The notes: generated by a model not told the origin, from the letters alone. 64,000 nt of DNA from Pseudomonadota bacterium (GCA_018241505.1 JAFEDS010000010.1:310001-374000); one strand, 5' to 3'. Positions 17,916 through 26,922 are shown, counted from the first letter of the stretch. Numbers and translations: made by a program.

Positions 17916-19356
17916 GCGTTTTCGCGAGGTAGTTGGCAAAGAGGGCGCCATAATCTTCCCGGGGAAGCACCGGCGGGGAATGGGCTCGCACCGGCGCCGC
18001 GCGGCCGATGAGCTGTAGAGCGCCGAGTGCGGCACCGAGCGCAGCCGGGGAATCGCCCAGGTAGGTTTGCACCGGCCTGCCGAGGATGTCGGCCAACATC
18101 TGCAAGCTCGCAGGTTGCTCCGTCAGATGGCCCGCGACAACGACGCTCCGAATGGGAGTCGTATCCGCGAGAACCTCCAGGCAACGCCGAATCTCGAAGC
18201 ACACGCCTTCCAGAAAAGCCCGTGCCAGATCGTTTGCATCGTGTTGCAAAGTCAGTCCCGAGATACTACCGCGCAAGGCCGAATTCCACAGAGCGCCCTG
18301 CTCACCCCCCGCCAGATACGGGGTAAACACCAGGCCCCGCGCGCCGGGCGGAGAATTCGCGGCTCGTTGATCCAACATGCCGGGAGCCAGGCCGAGCAGA
18401 TCGCTCAGCCAGCGGTAGCCCGTGCCGGTCGCCAACAGATCCATCTCTCGTCCATACCAACCCGGCTCAACATGTGGAGTCAGAAGATAGCGGATCGTAG
18501 GGTCCCAGCGAGCGGCGCGCACGGCATCAATGATGATGGTGCTCGAGCCCATGGTGATGCATGCGGCCCCCTCCTCCAGCCCTGTCATGGCAAATGCGCT
18601 GCTAACAGAATCGGCGGCCCCGACACTGACAGGGATTCCAACAGGGACTCCCAGAGTCTGTGCCGCCTGCGCAGTCAACGCCCCGGCCTGGCTGTGCGCG
18701 GCCCTGACAGGCGGCAGCATGTCCAGCGGCATCTGCCATAGCTCACACAAACTCGGTGAAAACGCGGCGGCCTGGAGATCGAATACGCCGTAGCCTGCCG
18801 CAGTGGAAGGATCGGTCACCCGCTCACCGGTCAACTCGAGAACCAGGTAATCCTTGGCGGAGAGGATCGCCACGATCTGGTCACGGCGCGCCAGCCAGTG
18901 ATGTCGGAACATCGGTCCCAGATAGCGCCCATCCAGTGGCATTCCGGTCTGGCGGTAAATGGCCCGGCGCTGTGCCGCATCCAGGCTCGCGGCGGTTGCG
19001 CCGTCCGCACGCGCATCCTTCCAGGTTATGGCGCGCCCCAGTGCCCCTCGAGTCCCCAGGCAAACGAGCGTGGGCAGTTGCCCTGCAACTCCGATCGCGG
19101 CAGTCCGGCCACGCCAGTCAGGAGTCGCGGGGGTCAACACGCGGTCCAGATCCCTGAGCGCTTCTTGCGTGGCCCGCATCCAGTCGGCTGGATCCTGCTC
19201 GGCCTGTTCCGGCAGCGGGTTGTAAGTGGGGTAGGCGGCAGTCCCTACCCCGGCGACGGCACCCGATTCCGCGCCCACCGCAACAACCTTGACCGCCGAG
19301 GTCCCCAGATCGAGTCCCAGGACGAGCGGCTCGCGCACAGTCAGCTCAACGGGCAC
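17896..19356 (-). CDS. FGGY-family carbohydrate kinase (xylulokinase-like)
   Basis: The 486-residue protein carries both FGGY halves. The N-terminal one opens LVLGLDLGTSAVKVVAVGAESG, and the C-terminal one has the ATP-binding GLVFTPYLAGGEQGALWNSALRG and SVVVAGHLTEQPASLQMLADILGRPVQTY. It should phosphorylate a free sugar, polyol or ketose in the cytoplasm. The second domain keeps GHLTE where many relatives have GGGAKS, so substrate specificity may differ. The GTG start has AAAGGA seven bases upstream and overlaps the aminotransferase stop by 11 bases. In this operon it sits between an aminotransferase and NagB, which suggests that the substrate is an amino-sugar-related compound. That is inference. 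Confidence 0.88.
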   Translation of the reverse strand: MPVELTVREPLVLGLDLGTSAVKVVAVGAESGAVAGVGTAAYPTYNPLPEQAEQDPADWMRATQEALRDLDRVLTPATPDWRGRTAAIGVAGQLPTLVCLGTRGALGRAITWKDARADGATAASLDAAQRRAIYRQTGMPLDGRYLGPMFRHHWLARRDQIVAILSAKDYLVLELTGERVTDPSTAAGYGVFDLQAAAFSPSLCELWQMPLDMLPPVRAAHSQAGALTAQAAQTLGVPVGIPVSVGAADSVSSAFAMTGLEEGAACITMGSSTIIIDAVRAARWDPTIRYLLTPHVEPGWYGREMDLLATGTGYRWLSDLLGLAPGMLDQRAANSPPGARGLVFTPYLAGGEQGALWNSALRGSISGLTLQHDANDLARAFLEGVCFEIRRCLEVLADTTPIRSVVVAGHLTEQPASLQMLADILGRPVQTYLGDSPAALGAALGALQLIGRAAPVRAHSPPVLPREDYGALFANYLAKTHADTVV

Positions 19357-20689
19357 GGAGGTCCTTTATGGTCGCGCCGGCTGCCTGGAGCGTCTTCTGA
19401 ATGTCATCTTCCGTGTGAGCAAACGAGACAAACAGATTCTCGAAGGCATGGGGATGGAACAGCACGCCGCGATCCAACATGCCCTCCCACCACAGGCGGA
19501 ACTGCTCGTGACTGGCATAACGCGCAGCATCCCGGTAGTTTCGAATCGGTTCCTGGGAGAACCAGACTTGCAACACCGGACCGACCCCTACCACATGAGC
19601 GGCAAGTCCGGCGTCGTGCAGGAGACGCTCGAGCCCGGTATACAGTCGTTGACAGCGGGCGTAGAGCTCCTGGTACTTTCCCGGCGCGGTGAGCTCATCC
19701 AGAGCGGCCATCGCCGCCGCCACTGCGATGGTGTTGGCTGCATAAGTTCCGGCCATCGAGACCGTGCCATCGGAGACCAACGCCATGATATCGCGCCGCC
19801 CGCCCAGCGCGGCCACGGGAAAGCCACCGCCCAGCCCCTTGGCGAATACGGATAGATCAGGACGGATTCCATAATGGCCTTGAGCACCGGCAATGCTCAA
19901 CCTGAACCCGGTGATGACTTCGTCGAAAATCAGCAGGACGCCATGAGCAGCCGTCAGCTCGCGCATTGCCTCGAGATATCCCGGCTCGGGCAATATACAC
20001 CCGGTGTTACACATCACCGGCTCGGTCAGCACGGCCGCGATGTTCGGACCGTCGCGCTCCAGTGCAGCCCGTAACGCGTCCAGGTCGTTCCACGGCAGAA
20101 TAATGAGTTGCTCCGCAACCCCACTCGGCATTCCGGGACCCTGGGCGACGGCAACCGGGTGGGATGGCGGGCCGGCTTCCTGCAGATTCGGATGTTTGCT
20201 CCAGTAAACACCGTCGGAGAATCCGTGGTACATACCCTCGAAGCGGATGACCTTGCTCCGTCCCGTGAAGGTACGAGCGAGCCTCAGTGAATACAACACC
20301 GCCTCGGTGCCCGTATTACACAGGCGCACCTGTTCCAGACTCGGAACCAAACTCACGATCTTCTCGGCAAGCGTGATCTCTTGCTGGGTCGGGAGGGCGA
20401 AGACCGTGCCGCGCTGCTCGATGGCCTCGACAACCGCGGCGGTCACTCTAGGCGGGCGGTGGCCGAGAATGAGAGGTCCCAGACCGAGGAGGTAATCGAT
20501 GTACTCATTGCCATCGACATCGAACAGATGCGAGCCGGTACCATGCGAGGCGAACAAGGGATAGGGTTCCCAACCGGAATAACGGGCTCGCGCCGTGCTG
20601 TTCACTCCGGCCGGAATCAGCTCGCAAGCCTTCGGAAACAGGGCAGCGCTGCGTTGGGTACGGTTGGGACTCTTGTAGCTCGACGTCAC
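19346..20689 (-). CDS. Class III PLP aminotransferase, glutamate-1-semialdehyde-aminomutase-like
   Basis: The true start is the GTG at 20689, which overlaps the permease stop as GTGA and has GAGGGAG nine bases upstream. This gives 447 residues; the longer frame to 21115 is permease sequence in another frame. Features are PAGVNSTARARYSGWEPYP, DVDGNEYIDYLLGLGPLILGH, LCNTGTEAVLYSLRLARTFTGR, the FDEVITGFRL cofactor-binding segment, and the PLP lysine in FAKGLGGGFPVAALGGRRDIM. The closest classical family is HemL, but the catabolic context argues for transamination of an amino compound rather than heme synthesis. It is tightly coupled to the permease and kinase genes. Confidence 0.88.
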   Translation of the reverse strand: MTSSYKSPNRTQRSAALFPKACELIPAGVNSTARARYSGWEPYPLFASHGTGSHLFDVDGNEYIDYLLGLGPLILGHRPPRVTAAVVEAIEQRGTVFALPTQQEITLAEKIVSLVPSLEQVRLCNTGTEAVLYSLRLARTFTGRSKVIRFEGMYHGFSDGVYWSKHPNLQEAGPPSHPVAVAQGPGMPSGVAEQLIILPWNDLDALRAALERDGPNIAAVLTEPVMCNTGCILPEPGYLEAMRELTAAHGVLLIFDEVITGFRLSIAGAQGHYGIRPDLSVFAKGLGGGFPVAALGGRRDIMALVSDGTVSMAGTYAANTIAVAAAMAALDELTAPGKYQELYARCQRLYTGLERLLHDAGLAAHVVGVGPVLQVWFSQEPIRNYRDAARYASHEQFRLWWEGMLDRGVLFHPHAFENLFVSFAHTEDDIQKTLQAAGATIKDLRAR

Positions 20690-22122
20690 GGCGAATGCTC
20701 CCTCGAAACAGAGGTATGATCCGCTGCAAAAGCGGATTTCGGTTGGAAAAAGACGGCGTTGCCGCAGTAGCGCACAAACGCAGCGGCAATCGCCCCCAAT
20801 GCGATCGACCCTGCGCCCCAAGCGAGGACCGCTCGCGAAGTGGCTCCGGTGCGTACGGATTCGACGGCAATCCAGGCCATGAATACAGTACCTAGTCCCG
20901 GCAGCAGACCGCCCAACAGGAAGTCCGCGGTCGAGCGGCCTATCCGGTCCCGGTTTTGCCATACCGCCGCTGCACCCGTCAGTGCGTAGAACAACAGCGA
21001 GATGAGGCCCAGGCTGCTGACTACGTTGCCCAGCGCGGTCGCCAGGCTGTTCGTTGTCAGGGCCAATACAAGGAGGCAGAGATTGATGATGCTCATGACG
21101 ACCGTGGCTACCCACGGGTTGCCGGTACGTGGGTCAACACGGCGGAATGCACTTGGCATCACACCGTCACGTGACATAGCAAAGCTGACTCTTGCAGCGG
21201 CGATAACTGCGGCCTGGAGAGTGGCCAGTGTGCCGCTCAGGACTACCAGGCTCATCACCAGGCCCCCGGGTCCTGGCAGCAAGCGCGTGGCAATAACAGC
21301 GAGGGCGTCGCCTGCATGATTCTGCAGCTCGAGCGGGTCGAGGACCGCCTGCAAGCCAAACAGCGCAATCGAATAGAACAGCGCCAGGATCACCACGCTC
21401 GCGATGGCCGCAAGGCCCGGCGCATCCACCTTGTCGACGGACTCCTCGTTCACATAGATTGCGGCATCCCAGCCGGAGTACATGAAGCAAGCAATCAACA
21501 TTCCGCTCATCAGGCCCCGTAGGCCACCCATTGCCTCAATCGAGAGCAAGTGCCACGAAAACGGACCGTGTTGAAACACCGCGACGGTACCTACCGCCGC
21601 CAGAGCCAGGATCGCTACATACTGAAAGACGACAACAATCCACTCGAAGCGCGCGGCAATCTTCAAGCCCCGGAGCGCCAGAGCAGTCACTACGATATTC
21701 CAGGCGCCCCCCGTGATCGCGACTGCCAGGTGATTGGTAACCAGCCGCGGCGCGAACAGTTCCAGTGTGTAAGTGCCTGCCGGCATCGTCAGACTGCTCG
21801 TACCCAACGTGTAATAGAGAAGAATCATCCAGCCAGCCAGAAATCCCAGATACGGATGAAACACTCTGGCTACCCAGGTGTAAGTCGCGCCCGCGCTCGG
21901 ATCCCACCGATTCAGCCGGTGATAGCCCACCGCAATACCCAACATGGGCACGAAGCAAGCCAACACCGGAACGATGCCACCGTAGCGGCAGGCCGCGACC
22001 ATGGCAGCCAGGCTGACAGCAAGCGTCTGTGCAGGGCCGGAGCTGCAAAGCCCGAGAACGATGGCGTCGCCAAGCGTGACCCGTCCCGGCCGTGCGGCCC
22101 CGGTTTTCGCGCCCTCACTCAT
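20686..22122 (-). CDS. APC-family amino acid/amine permease
   Basis: The 478-residue protein has about twelve membrane segments and the APC opening GDAIVLGLCSSGPAQTLAVSLAAMVAA, followed by WDPSAGATYTWVARVFHPYLGFLAGW. The C-terminus (HTSVSREHSP) is cytoplasmic. It should import an amino acid, amine or similar compound with protons or by exchange. It is the first gene of a four-gene operon (permease, aminotransferase, kinase, deaminase) whose members overlap one another. A palindromic operator centred 24 bases before the start implies tight repression. Its place next to the aminotransferase makes an amino-group-bearing substrate likely. Confidence 0.9.
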   Translation of the reverse strand: MSEGAKTGAARPGRVTLGDAIVLGLCSSGPAQTLAVSLAAMVAACRYGGIVPVLACFVPMLGIAVGYHRLNRWDPSAGATYTWVARVFHPYLGFLAGWMILLYYTLGTSSLTMPAGTYTLELFAPRLVTNHLAVAITGGAWNIVVTALALRGLKIAARFEWIVVVFQYVAILALAAVGTVAVFQHGPFSWHLLSIEAMGGLRGLMSGMLIACFMYSGWDAAIYVNEESVDKVDAPGLAAIASVVILALFYSIALFGLQAVLDPLELQNHAGDALAVIATRLLPGPGGLVMSLVVLSGTLATLQAAVIAAARVSFAMSRDGVMPSAFRRVDPRTGNPWVATVVMSIINLCLLVLALTTNSLATALGNVVSSLGLISLLFYALTGAAAVWQNRDRIGRSTADFLLGGLLPGLGTVFMAWIAVESVRTGATSRAVLAWGAGSIALGAIAAAFVRYCGNAVFFQPKSAFAADHTSVSREHSP

Positions 22123-22139
22123 CTCGGATAGTCATACTA

Positions 22140-22151
22140 TCATTGCAATGA
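22140..22151. promoter_or_regulatory. Palindromic operator, copy 2 of 3 (before the permease operon)
   Basis: TCATTGCAATGA lies 18 bases upstream of the permease start, in the 47-base gap after the second TonB receptor gene. On the minus strand it is followed by AGTATGACTAT, a possible -10 region, so a protein bound here would block the promoter. Only the 12-bp core is conserved at this copy; the outer bases differ from those of the other two. Confidence 0.72.
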
Positions 22152-22169
22152 CTTACTTGGCGAGCCCGA

Positions 22170-24500
22170 TCAGAATTTCAACTCGACCGACACACCGAGC
22201 GTCCGCGGCCGATTGGTGAACATCCGGGAACGGTTGGCCGCATCATAGTTGTCGGAAATGAAGCGCGACAATGCCGCCTGTTTGTCGAGGGCATTCGCGA
22301 TAAAGACATCCGTTTCCCAGCGCTCGTGCACCAGTCCTGCGCGCAGGTCCAGGATCGAATAAGCGCGCTGGAATGTAGCGGGATCGATCCGATCGAAGTC
22401 CGGGTAGGACAGGCCGACGTATTGCGCGTCACCCCGCACGAATGCGACATATCCCGGCACGGGCTCAAAGGTATATTTCGCGCTCGCGCCGCCGTTCCAG
22501 CGGGGCACGTTTTGGAGCTGCTGCCCTGCCACGCCGTCGAGGGACGGCGCATCGCGGGCCAGCACGGCGCTGGTGAAACCGGCGCCCAATCCGAGCTCCA
22601 GCCCCCCACCGAGCTGGGCCTGGATCTCCAACTCGCCGCCGCGCACGATGGCCTCACCCGCATTTTCCGTGATCTGGTAGGAGCACGGCAGCGTCCGCCC
22701 CTGCTGCACATCTTTCCATTTGATGTAGTAGGCCGCGCCGTTGACCTGCAGCGTCCCACCCAACCAGCGGGTCTTGCCTCCCACCTCATAATTCCACAGG
22801 CTGTCCGGCTGGTACGGTCCATAGTCCTGGCCACAGCCCTTCTCGGCCAGATTGCTGGTGTTCACTCCTCCCGGGCGCACGCCTCTGGAAGCGCTGACGT
22901 AATAGAGTTGCTCGGGCGTGACCTGGTATGACAACTCGCCTTTGGGATTGACGCCGGTGTTCTTTGCCTGCCCGGTCGAAAGGGAGGGGCCGCCGTTGCT
23001 CCAGCCATCCTCATGGCGGACCGTGGTGTATTGAAGATCGTACCAACGAACTCCGGCCGTGAGCTGCCACTGGCTGGTGAGCGAATAGTTCAGCTCGGTG
23101 AACACAGCGGACTGCTTGGGAGCATAGTCACCGCTTTGCCAATAGTTCACATCGCTCAGCGGCACGCCCGCCAACAGTGTTTGAGTTGTATAGGTATTTG
23201 CGAACAGGGAGGCGTATCCGGGAGTGAGATAGTTGACGGCATAGTGACGGTTGGCATTGTTGAAATAGGCACCCACCACACCCGCCAACCCCCAGCCGCG
23301 CGGGTTGAATGCCAAACGCACTTCCTGGGTGAATTCGCGAGTGGTGACCGTCGGCGCATACACATTCGGAACAAACTGACCTTGCGGGAAGGCTCCCTCG
23401 AGACCTTCCGTCTCATCGTCCGCCGTGCCCGCCCGGCGCTGCATGTAGGAAGTATTGGAAACGATGTTTCCCCACCCCAGATCCTCATTGACGGTCAGAT
23501 TGCCGAGAATGAATTCATCGGCATAGGCCTCGGATACGTTGAACGGCCGCGACTGGATCAAAGGGCCGCCGGATTCGCCAGTCGGGACGTCGTAGTCCGA
23601 CGGAGCGCCCATCAGCAAGCGCTGTCCCCATACCGACGGAGTGAGGGTCAGGCCCTCGACCGGCACGATTTTGAGCACCATTCTCAGGGCTTCCAGCCGT
23701 TCGGTGTTGACGTTACGGTCAACCGAGCTCGCCTGCGCGGGTGATACGGGGTACGGTGGGTATCCGGGCTGCGCGTCAGGATTCGGCGCCCAAACACCGA
23801 TTTCACGGTCAATGAAGCCACTGAACGCCTTGTAGGTTCCCACCACTCTCAGGGCTGCTACGTCGTCAATGAGCGGCTGGTTGTACATGGCATCCAGGCG
23901 CACGTTGCCGCCACCATGAGCGGTGTCGGATCCCTCCAGCTTTACACGGCCGTCTACGTGGGTGAGGTTTGGCTGGTTGGTGATGAGTCGGACGGTGCCG
24001 CCCATGGAGCTCGCACCATAGAGAGTTCCCTGTGGGCCGCGCAGAACCTCAACTCGCGCCAGATCAAACAGATCCGGATCTATCGTGGCATTTGCGCCGT
24101 CCCCTCCTGAAGGCAGGAGAGGTGTCTCGTCGACGTAGAAGCCCGTTGTAGGTGCATTGCCGCCGACCGAGGCGATCCCGCGAATCGAATAGCTGCTACG
24201 GCCCGGACCGGCGGAATTGAGCACCACACCGGGAATGCGTGCCGCCATTTGCGAGAAATCCTCGATTCCCGCTTGTTCCAACGTATCGCCGGTCACCGCG
24301 ACAATGCTCAGGGGTACCTTCTCGAGCGACTCGGCCCGCTTCTGGGCAGTCACCACGATCTCGGCGAGCCCGCCGGGCGCGTCGTCCCCAGCACCGGGCA
24401 CTGCCGCGGCGCGTGCCGGTACCCCGGACAGGCTCGCCGCAAGCAGCAGCAAATACACCGGAGCCGAATATGAGACGGACGGAAATACGACGTTGGACAT
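22170..24500 (-). CDS. TonB-dependent outer-membrane receptor
   Basis: I start at the ATG at 24500, which has GGAG ten bases upstream; an ATG at 24518 would add six residues. The 776-residue protein has a signal peptide ending in GVPARAA. The plug contains GGLAEIVVTAQKRAESLEKVPLSIVAVTGDTLEQAGIEDFSQMAARIPG and VEVLRGPQGTLYGASSMGGTVRLIT, and the barrel ends in PRTLGVSVELKF. It belongs to the FecA/IroN-like group common in sphingomonads and Steroidobacter-like bacteria, often used for non-iron substrates. It differs clearly from the larger receptor at 12478. It lies upstream of the permease operon on the same strand and has its own perfect copy of the shared palindrome. Confidence 0.93.
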   Translation of the reverse strand: MSNVVFPSVSYSAPVYLLLLAASLSGVPARAAAVPGAGDDAPGGLAEIVVTAQKRAESLEKVPLSIVAVTGDTLEQAGIEDFSQMAARIPGVVLNSAGPGRSSYSIRGIASVGGNAPTTGFYVDETPLLPSGGDGANATIDPDLFDLARVEVLRGPQGTLYGASSMGGTVRLITNQPNLTHVDGRVKLEGSDTAHGGGNVRLDAMYNQPLIDDVAALRVVGTYKAFSGFIDREIGVWAPNPDAQPGYPPYPVSPAQASSVDRNVNTERLEALRMVLKIVPVEGLTLTPSVWGQRLLMGAPSDYDVPTGESGGPLIQSRPFNVSEAYADEFILGNLTVNEDLGWGNIVSNTSYMQRRAGTADDETEGLEGAFPQGQFVPNVYAPTVTTREFTQEVRLAFNPRGWGLAGVVGAYFNNANRHYAVNYLTPGYASLFANTYTTQTLLAGVPLSDVNYWQSGDYAPKQSAVFTELNYSLTSQWQLTAGVRWYDLQYTTVRHEDGWSNGGPSLSTGQAKNTGVNPKGELSYQVTPEQLYYVSASRGVRPGGVNTSNLAEKGCGQDYGPYQPDSLWNYEVGGKTRWLGGTLQVNGAAYYIKWKDVQQGRTLPCSYQITENAGEAIVRGGELEIQAQLGGGLELGLGAGFTSAVLARDAPSLDGVAGQQLQNVPRWNGGASAKYTFEPVPGYVAFVRGDAQYVGLSYPDFDRIDPATFQRAYSILDLRAGLVHERWETDVFIANALDKQAALSRFISDNYDAANRSRMFTNRPRTLGVSVELKF

Positions 24501-24586
24501 TCTTGGAGTTCTCCGCAATCGGGCGGGCCGCGCGCGCGGCCCCCCCAGACCTCCCCTCGGTCTGCGGGAACTATAGGGGGTTCCAC

Positions 24587-24606
24587 CATATCATTGCAAT
24601 GATATG
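24587..24606. promoter_or_regulatory. Palindromic operator, copy 3 of 3 (before the second TonB receptor)
   Basis: CATATCATTGCAATGATATG is a perfect 20-bp palindrome 87 bases upstream of the receptor ATG, with the shared core at 24591-24602. It is the most symmetrical of the three copies and so probably the strongest site. The rest of the 180-base gap to the CsgG-like gene shows no gene. Confidence 0.78.
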
Positions 24607-24681
24607 TGGTTATTATGAGCAGACAGCCGGCGTCGACCTAGCGGTTTGCTCGTCTGGTGCCCGTGGGCATCAGTACGATGA

Positions 24682-25887
24682 TCAAATGCCGCTCAGTATC
24701 TGCGCCCGCTTGGCGTTGTACTCATCCTGAGTAATCAGCTTCTTCTTGAGCAGGTCTTCGAGATTCGCCAACCGATCTGACGCCGAAGCAGCGCCCGGTG
24801 CTGCCCTCTTGCCATCGCCTGCACCCGCATCTTTGACCTTGACGGGCTTCGGCACTGACTTGCCGCCTCCATTGGGCGCAGGCTTGACGACGTCCGCGCC
24901 CGTGTCTGCATGAAGGTCGCCAGGCGACTCTTTGAGAGCAACCGCCAATTGTTTCGCGCGCTTGCAGTCGGCGATGGCGTCCGTATATATCTTCGAACTA
25001 TCCAACTCCGTCGCCTTGCCCAGATTGACCAGCGCCGTGTCGAAGTCGTCCGACATGAACTGCAGCACTCCGAGGTTGTAGTAGGCATGAGCGATATTCG
25101 CGGGCTTCACCTTCGGGCTGCCCGGGCAGCCGCTCAGATTCTTCTGCGACTGCTTCAGGGCGCCATCCAGGTCCTGCGACTTCAGCATGTTACTGGCCAG
25201 CTTCAAATCACATTGCGTGTCGTTATAGAACACGATCCGTTTGGTCTCCTGCCACGGCAACAACAACTTGTGCACCGAAAATGCCGCGGTCTTTTCCGCG
25301 CTCTCCATGGCTAGCGCCGGGTCGGGGAATCCTTCGTAATTTTGCGCCTGGCCGGTGCCCTCGAAGCGCTGCGAAGCCAGGACCTGGCCGGTTGTCAGGC
25401 TGACCACACGGACCGACCCGGCAACCGACCCCGTGACAACATAGTTGTATGAGGTATGACCCTTCTTGTCGGTACCCAGGGTCTGCTGACTCTTGCCGCC
25501 ATGACAGTCCAGGACCTTGATGAACAACAGGGCCTGGGCACCGAGCAACGCACCCACCTTCGCAGCGGTCTTCTGCTCAAACAGCGCGCTGACCTGCAGT
25601 TTGTGCTCATTCAGAATGTCCTCAAAACGCTGCCGGTCGATGACGGTCACGCCCGCCCCGACGAAGTCCTCCTCGACGCGTGAGGCCAGATCTTCCGAGC
25701 ATTGGCCCTCCGGCTTCGCGATGGCGACGGTAGTCACCTTGATCTGGACGCCGGCCGGGTGCTGAATGGTGAGAGCAAACTTCGGATTTCCGAGGTTGCT
25801 GAAGAAGTCGGTAACGGGGTCCGCCGCGGCCGCCTGTGACATCAACGCCAGCACGATCCAGCCGGCAATGCGTTCAGTTAAGTCCAT
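24682..25887 (-). CDS. Exported CsgG-like/TPR protein with C-terminal SHOCT domain
   Basis: The start is the ATG at 25887, with GGAG seven bases upstream. A signal peptide (GWIVLALMSQAAAADP) precedes a domain resembling the CsgG/curli-assembly fold (VTTVAIAKPEGQCSEDLASRVEEDFVGAGVTVIDRQRFEDIL and LLGAQALLFIKVL). After it come a TPR-like region (IAHAYYNLGVLQFMSDDFDTALVNLGKATELDSSKIYTDAI), a Lys/Pro/Ala-rich linker, and a SHOCT motif at the very end (RLANLEDLLKKKLITQDEYNAKRAQILSGI). SHOCT motifs mediate oligomerisation. The protein probably forms a periplasmic or outer-membrane-associated assembly. The start overlaps the end of the upstream gene by 10 bases, so the two are one operon. Confidence 0.72.
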   Translation of the reverse strand: MDLTERIAGWIVLALMSQAAAADPVTDFFSNLGNPKFALTIQHPAGVQIKVTTVAIAKPEGQCSEDLASRVEEDFVGAGVTVIDRQRFEDILNEHKLQVSALFEQKTAAKVGALLGAQALLFIKVLDCHGGKSQQTLGTDKKGHTSYNYVVTGSVAGSVRVVSLTTGQVLASQRFEGTGQAQNYEGFPDPALAMESAEKTAAFSVHKLLLPWQETKRIVFYNDTQCDLKLASNMLKSQDLDGALKQSQKNLSGCPGSPKVKPANIAHAYYNLGVLQFMSDDFDTALVNLGKATELDSSKIYTDAIADCKRAKQLAVALKESPGDLHADTGADVVKPAPNGGGKSVPKPVKVKDAGAGDGKRAAPGAASASDRLANLEDLLKKKLITQDEYNAKRAQILSGI

Positions 25888-26816
25888 GACCACTCCCGTA
25901 CACTACTCTCCACCGAGTTTTTCAGGCGATCGAGCGCATTCTCCGTACTGAGTTGCTCACTCGTGCCGCCGCCCTTTTCACTGACTTCCAGAGGCGTTCC
26001 AATGCTGCCGGATACCGGATCAACCGGTCGGATATCGAGAACCGCCTCCCGAATGAACATGTCCGGCGCCACGCGCTGAGCGGGCCCGGCGAACCGCAGC
26101 ACTCCAACCAAAACGACATCGCAATACCGTTGCAGCCCGAGCCGGCCCACGAGCGATGGATCACCGTCATACAATTTCTGCCCCATGCCCGCATGTTGGA
26201 ACGCCGTGGTAAATATCGAAACGATCCGATATCCGCGCGAATCCAGCGCACTGCGCATGGCGATTTCCAGCGGCCGCGTATCCGAATCCGACAGCCCTTG
26301 AACCACGACAGCGACATTTAGCTTCCCACCTATGCGGGAAGTGCCGACATTGATGTACTTCGCTGCGTCGAAGCTCGCTCTCGTCCGCGGTTCGTGCAGT
26401 GGCACGCTGTTTGAGCGGCCACCCAGCAGCGTGCCCTTCAACTGCATGAATACATCCATCTTGCATTTGCGGCTGTCGCGCAGCGCTTCGAGTAAATCCC
26501 CGCGCTGTACGCCTTCGTAGCTCTTTTTCTTGATGCCCGCGTTGACCTCGATGCCGGCGTCGATCAACTTCTCGAGCAGACCCCGCATTTGCGTCGAAAC
26601 CTCACCCGATATCTGCGCTTCACTCATATCTGTGCGCAGCGGGATGTCCGTGCACACCTTGCTGGCGAAGTCGCTGATGAGATTCAATGCCGCCTGCTGC
26701 TTCGGCAGGTCGAGCGACTCGCTCCCCAATGAATGAGGTGTCACCAGTATCGAACTGATGAGGACTACCGATCGAACGATGGAAGACAGGCGATCCCGCG
26801 CCGAACCTTTGGCCAT
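25878..26816 (-). CDS. Exported protein of unknown function, partner of the CsgG-like protein
   Basis: The ATG at 26816 has GGGGAGG six bases upstream and gives 312 residues; the frame extends to 26915 without a better start. A signal peptide (SSIVRSVVLISSILVTPHSLG) is followed by an alpha/beta domain. Its second half (NVAVVVQGLSDSDTRPLEIAMRSALDSRGYRIVSIFTTAFQHAGMGQKLYDGDPSLVGRLGLQRYCDVVLVGVLRF) has the same strand-helix logic as CsgG-type domains: a variable outer-membrane-like protein searching for a named target. I do not recognise an exact family. It leads a two-gene operon with the SHOCT protein, and both are exported. Confidence 0.65.
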   Translation of the reverse strand: MAKGSARDRLSSIVRSVVLISSILVTPHSLGSESLDLPKQQAALNLISDFASKVCTDIPLRTDMSEAQISGEVSTQMRGLLEKLIDAGIEVNAGIKKKSYEGVQRGDLLEALRDSRKCKMDVFMQLKGTLLGGRSNSVPLHEPRTRASFDAAKYINVGTSRIGGKLNVAVVVQGLSDSDTRPLEIAMRSALDSRGYRIVSIFTTAFQHAGMGQKLYDGDPSLVGRLGLQRYCDVVLVGVLRFAGPAQRVAPDMFIREAVLDIRPVDPVSGSIGTPLEVSEKGGGTSEQLSTENALDRLKNSVESSVREWSWT

Positions 26817-26922
26817 CCGTCGCCTCCCCGATGCGCTCGCCTCTGTTGAATTGAGCGAAGCGCGTGTTGTAAGACTTATGGCTCGACTATAGCTGGTCGC
26901 TTTTTGAAGTTGCAATCATCCG

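Noticed and set aside
20690-21115. N-terminal 142-residue extension of the class III aminotransferase
   Set aside because: It overlaps the permease gene in another frame, contains no aminotransferase motif, and a GTG with a ribosome-binding site at 20689 explains the start.
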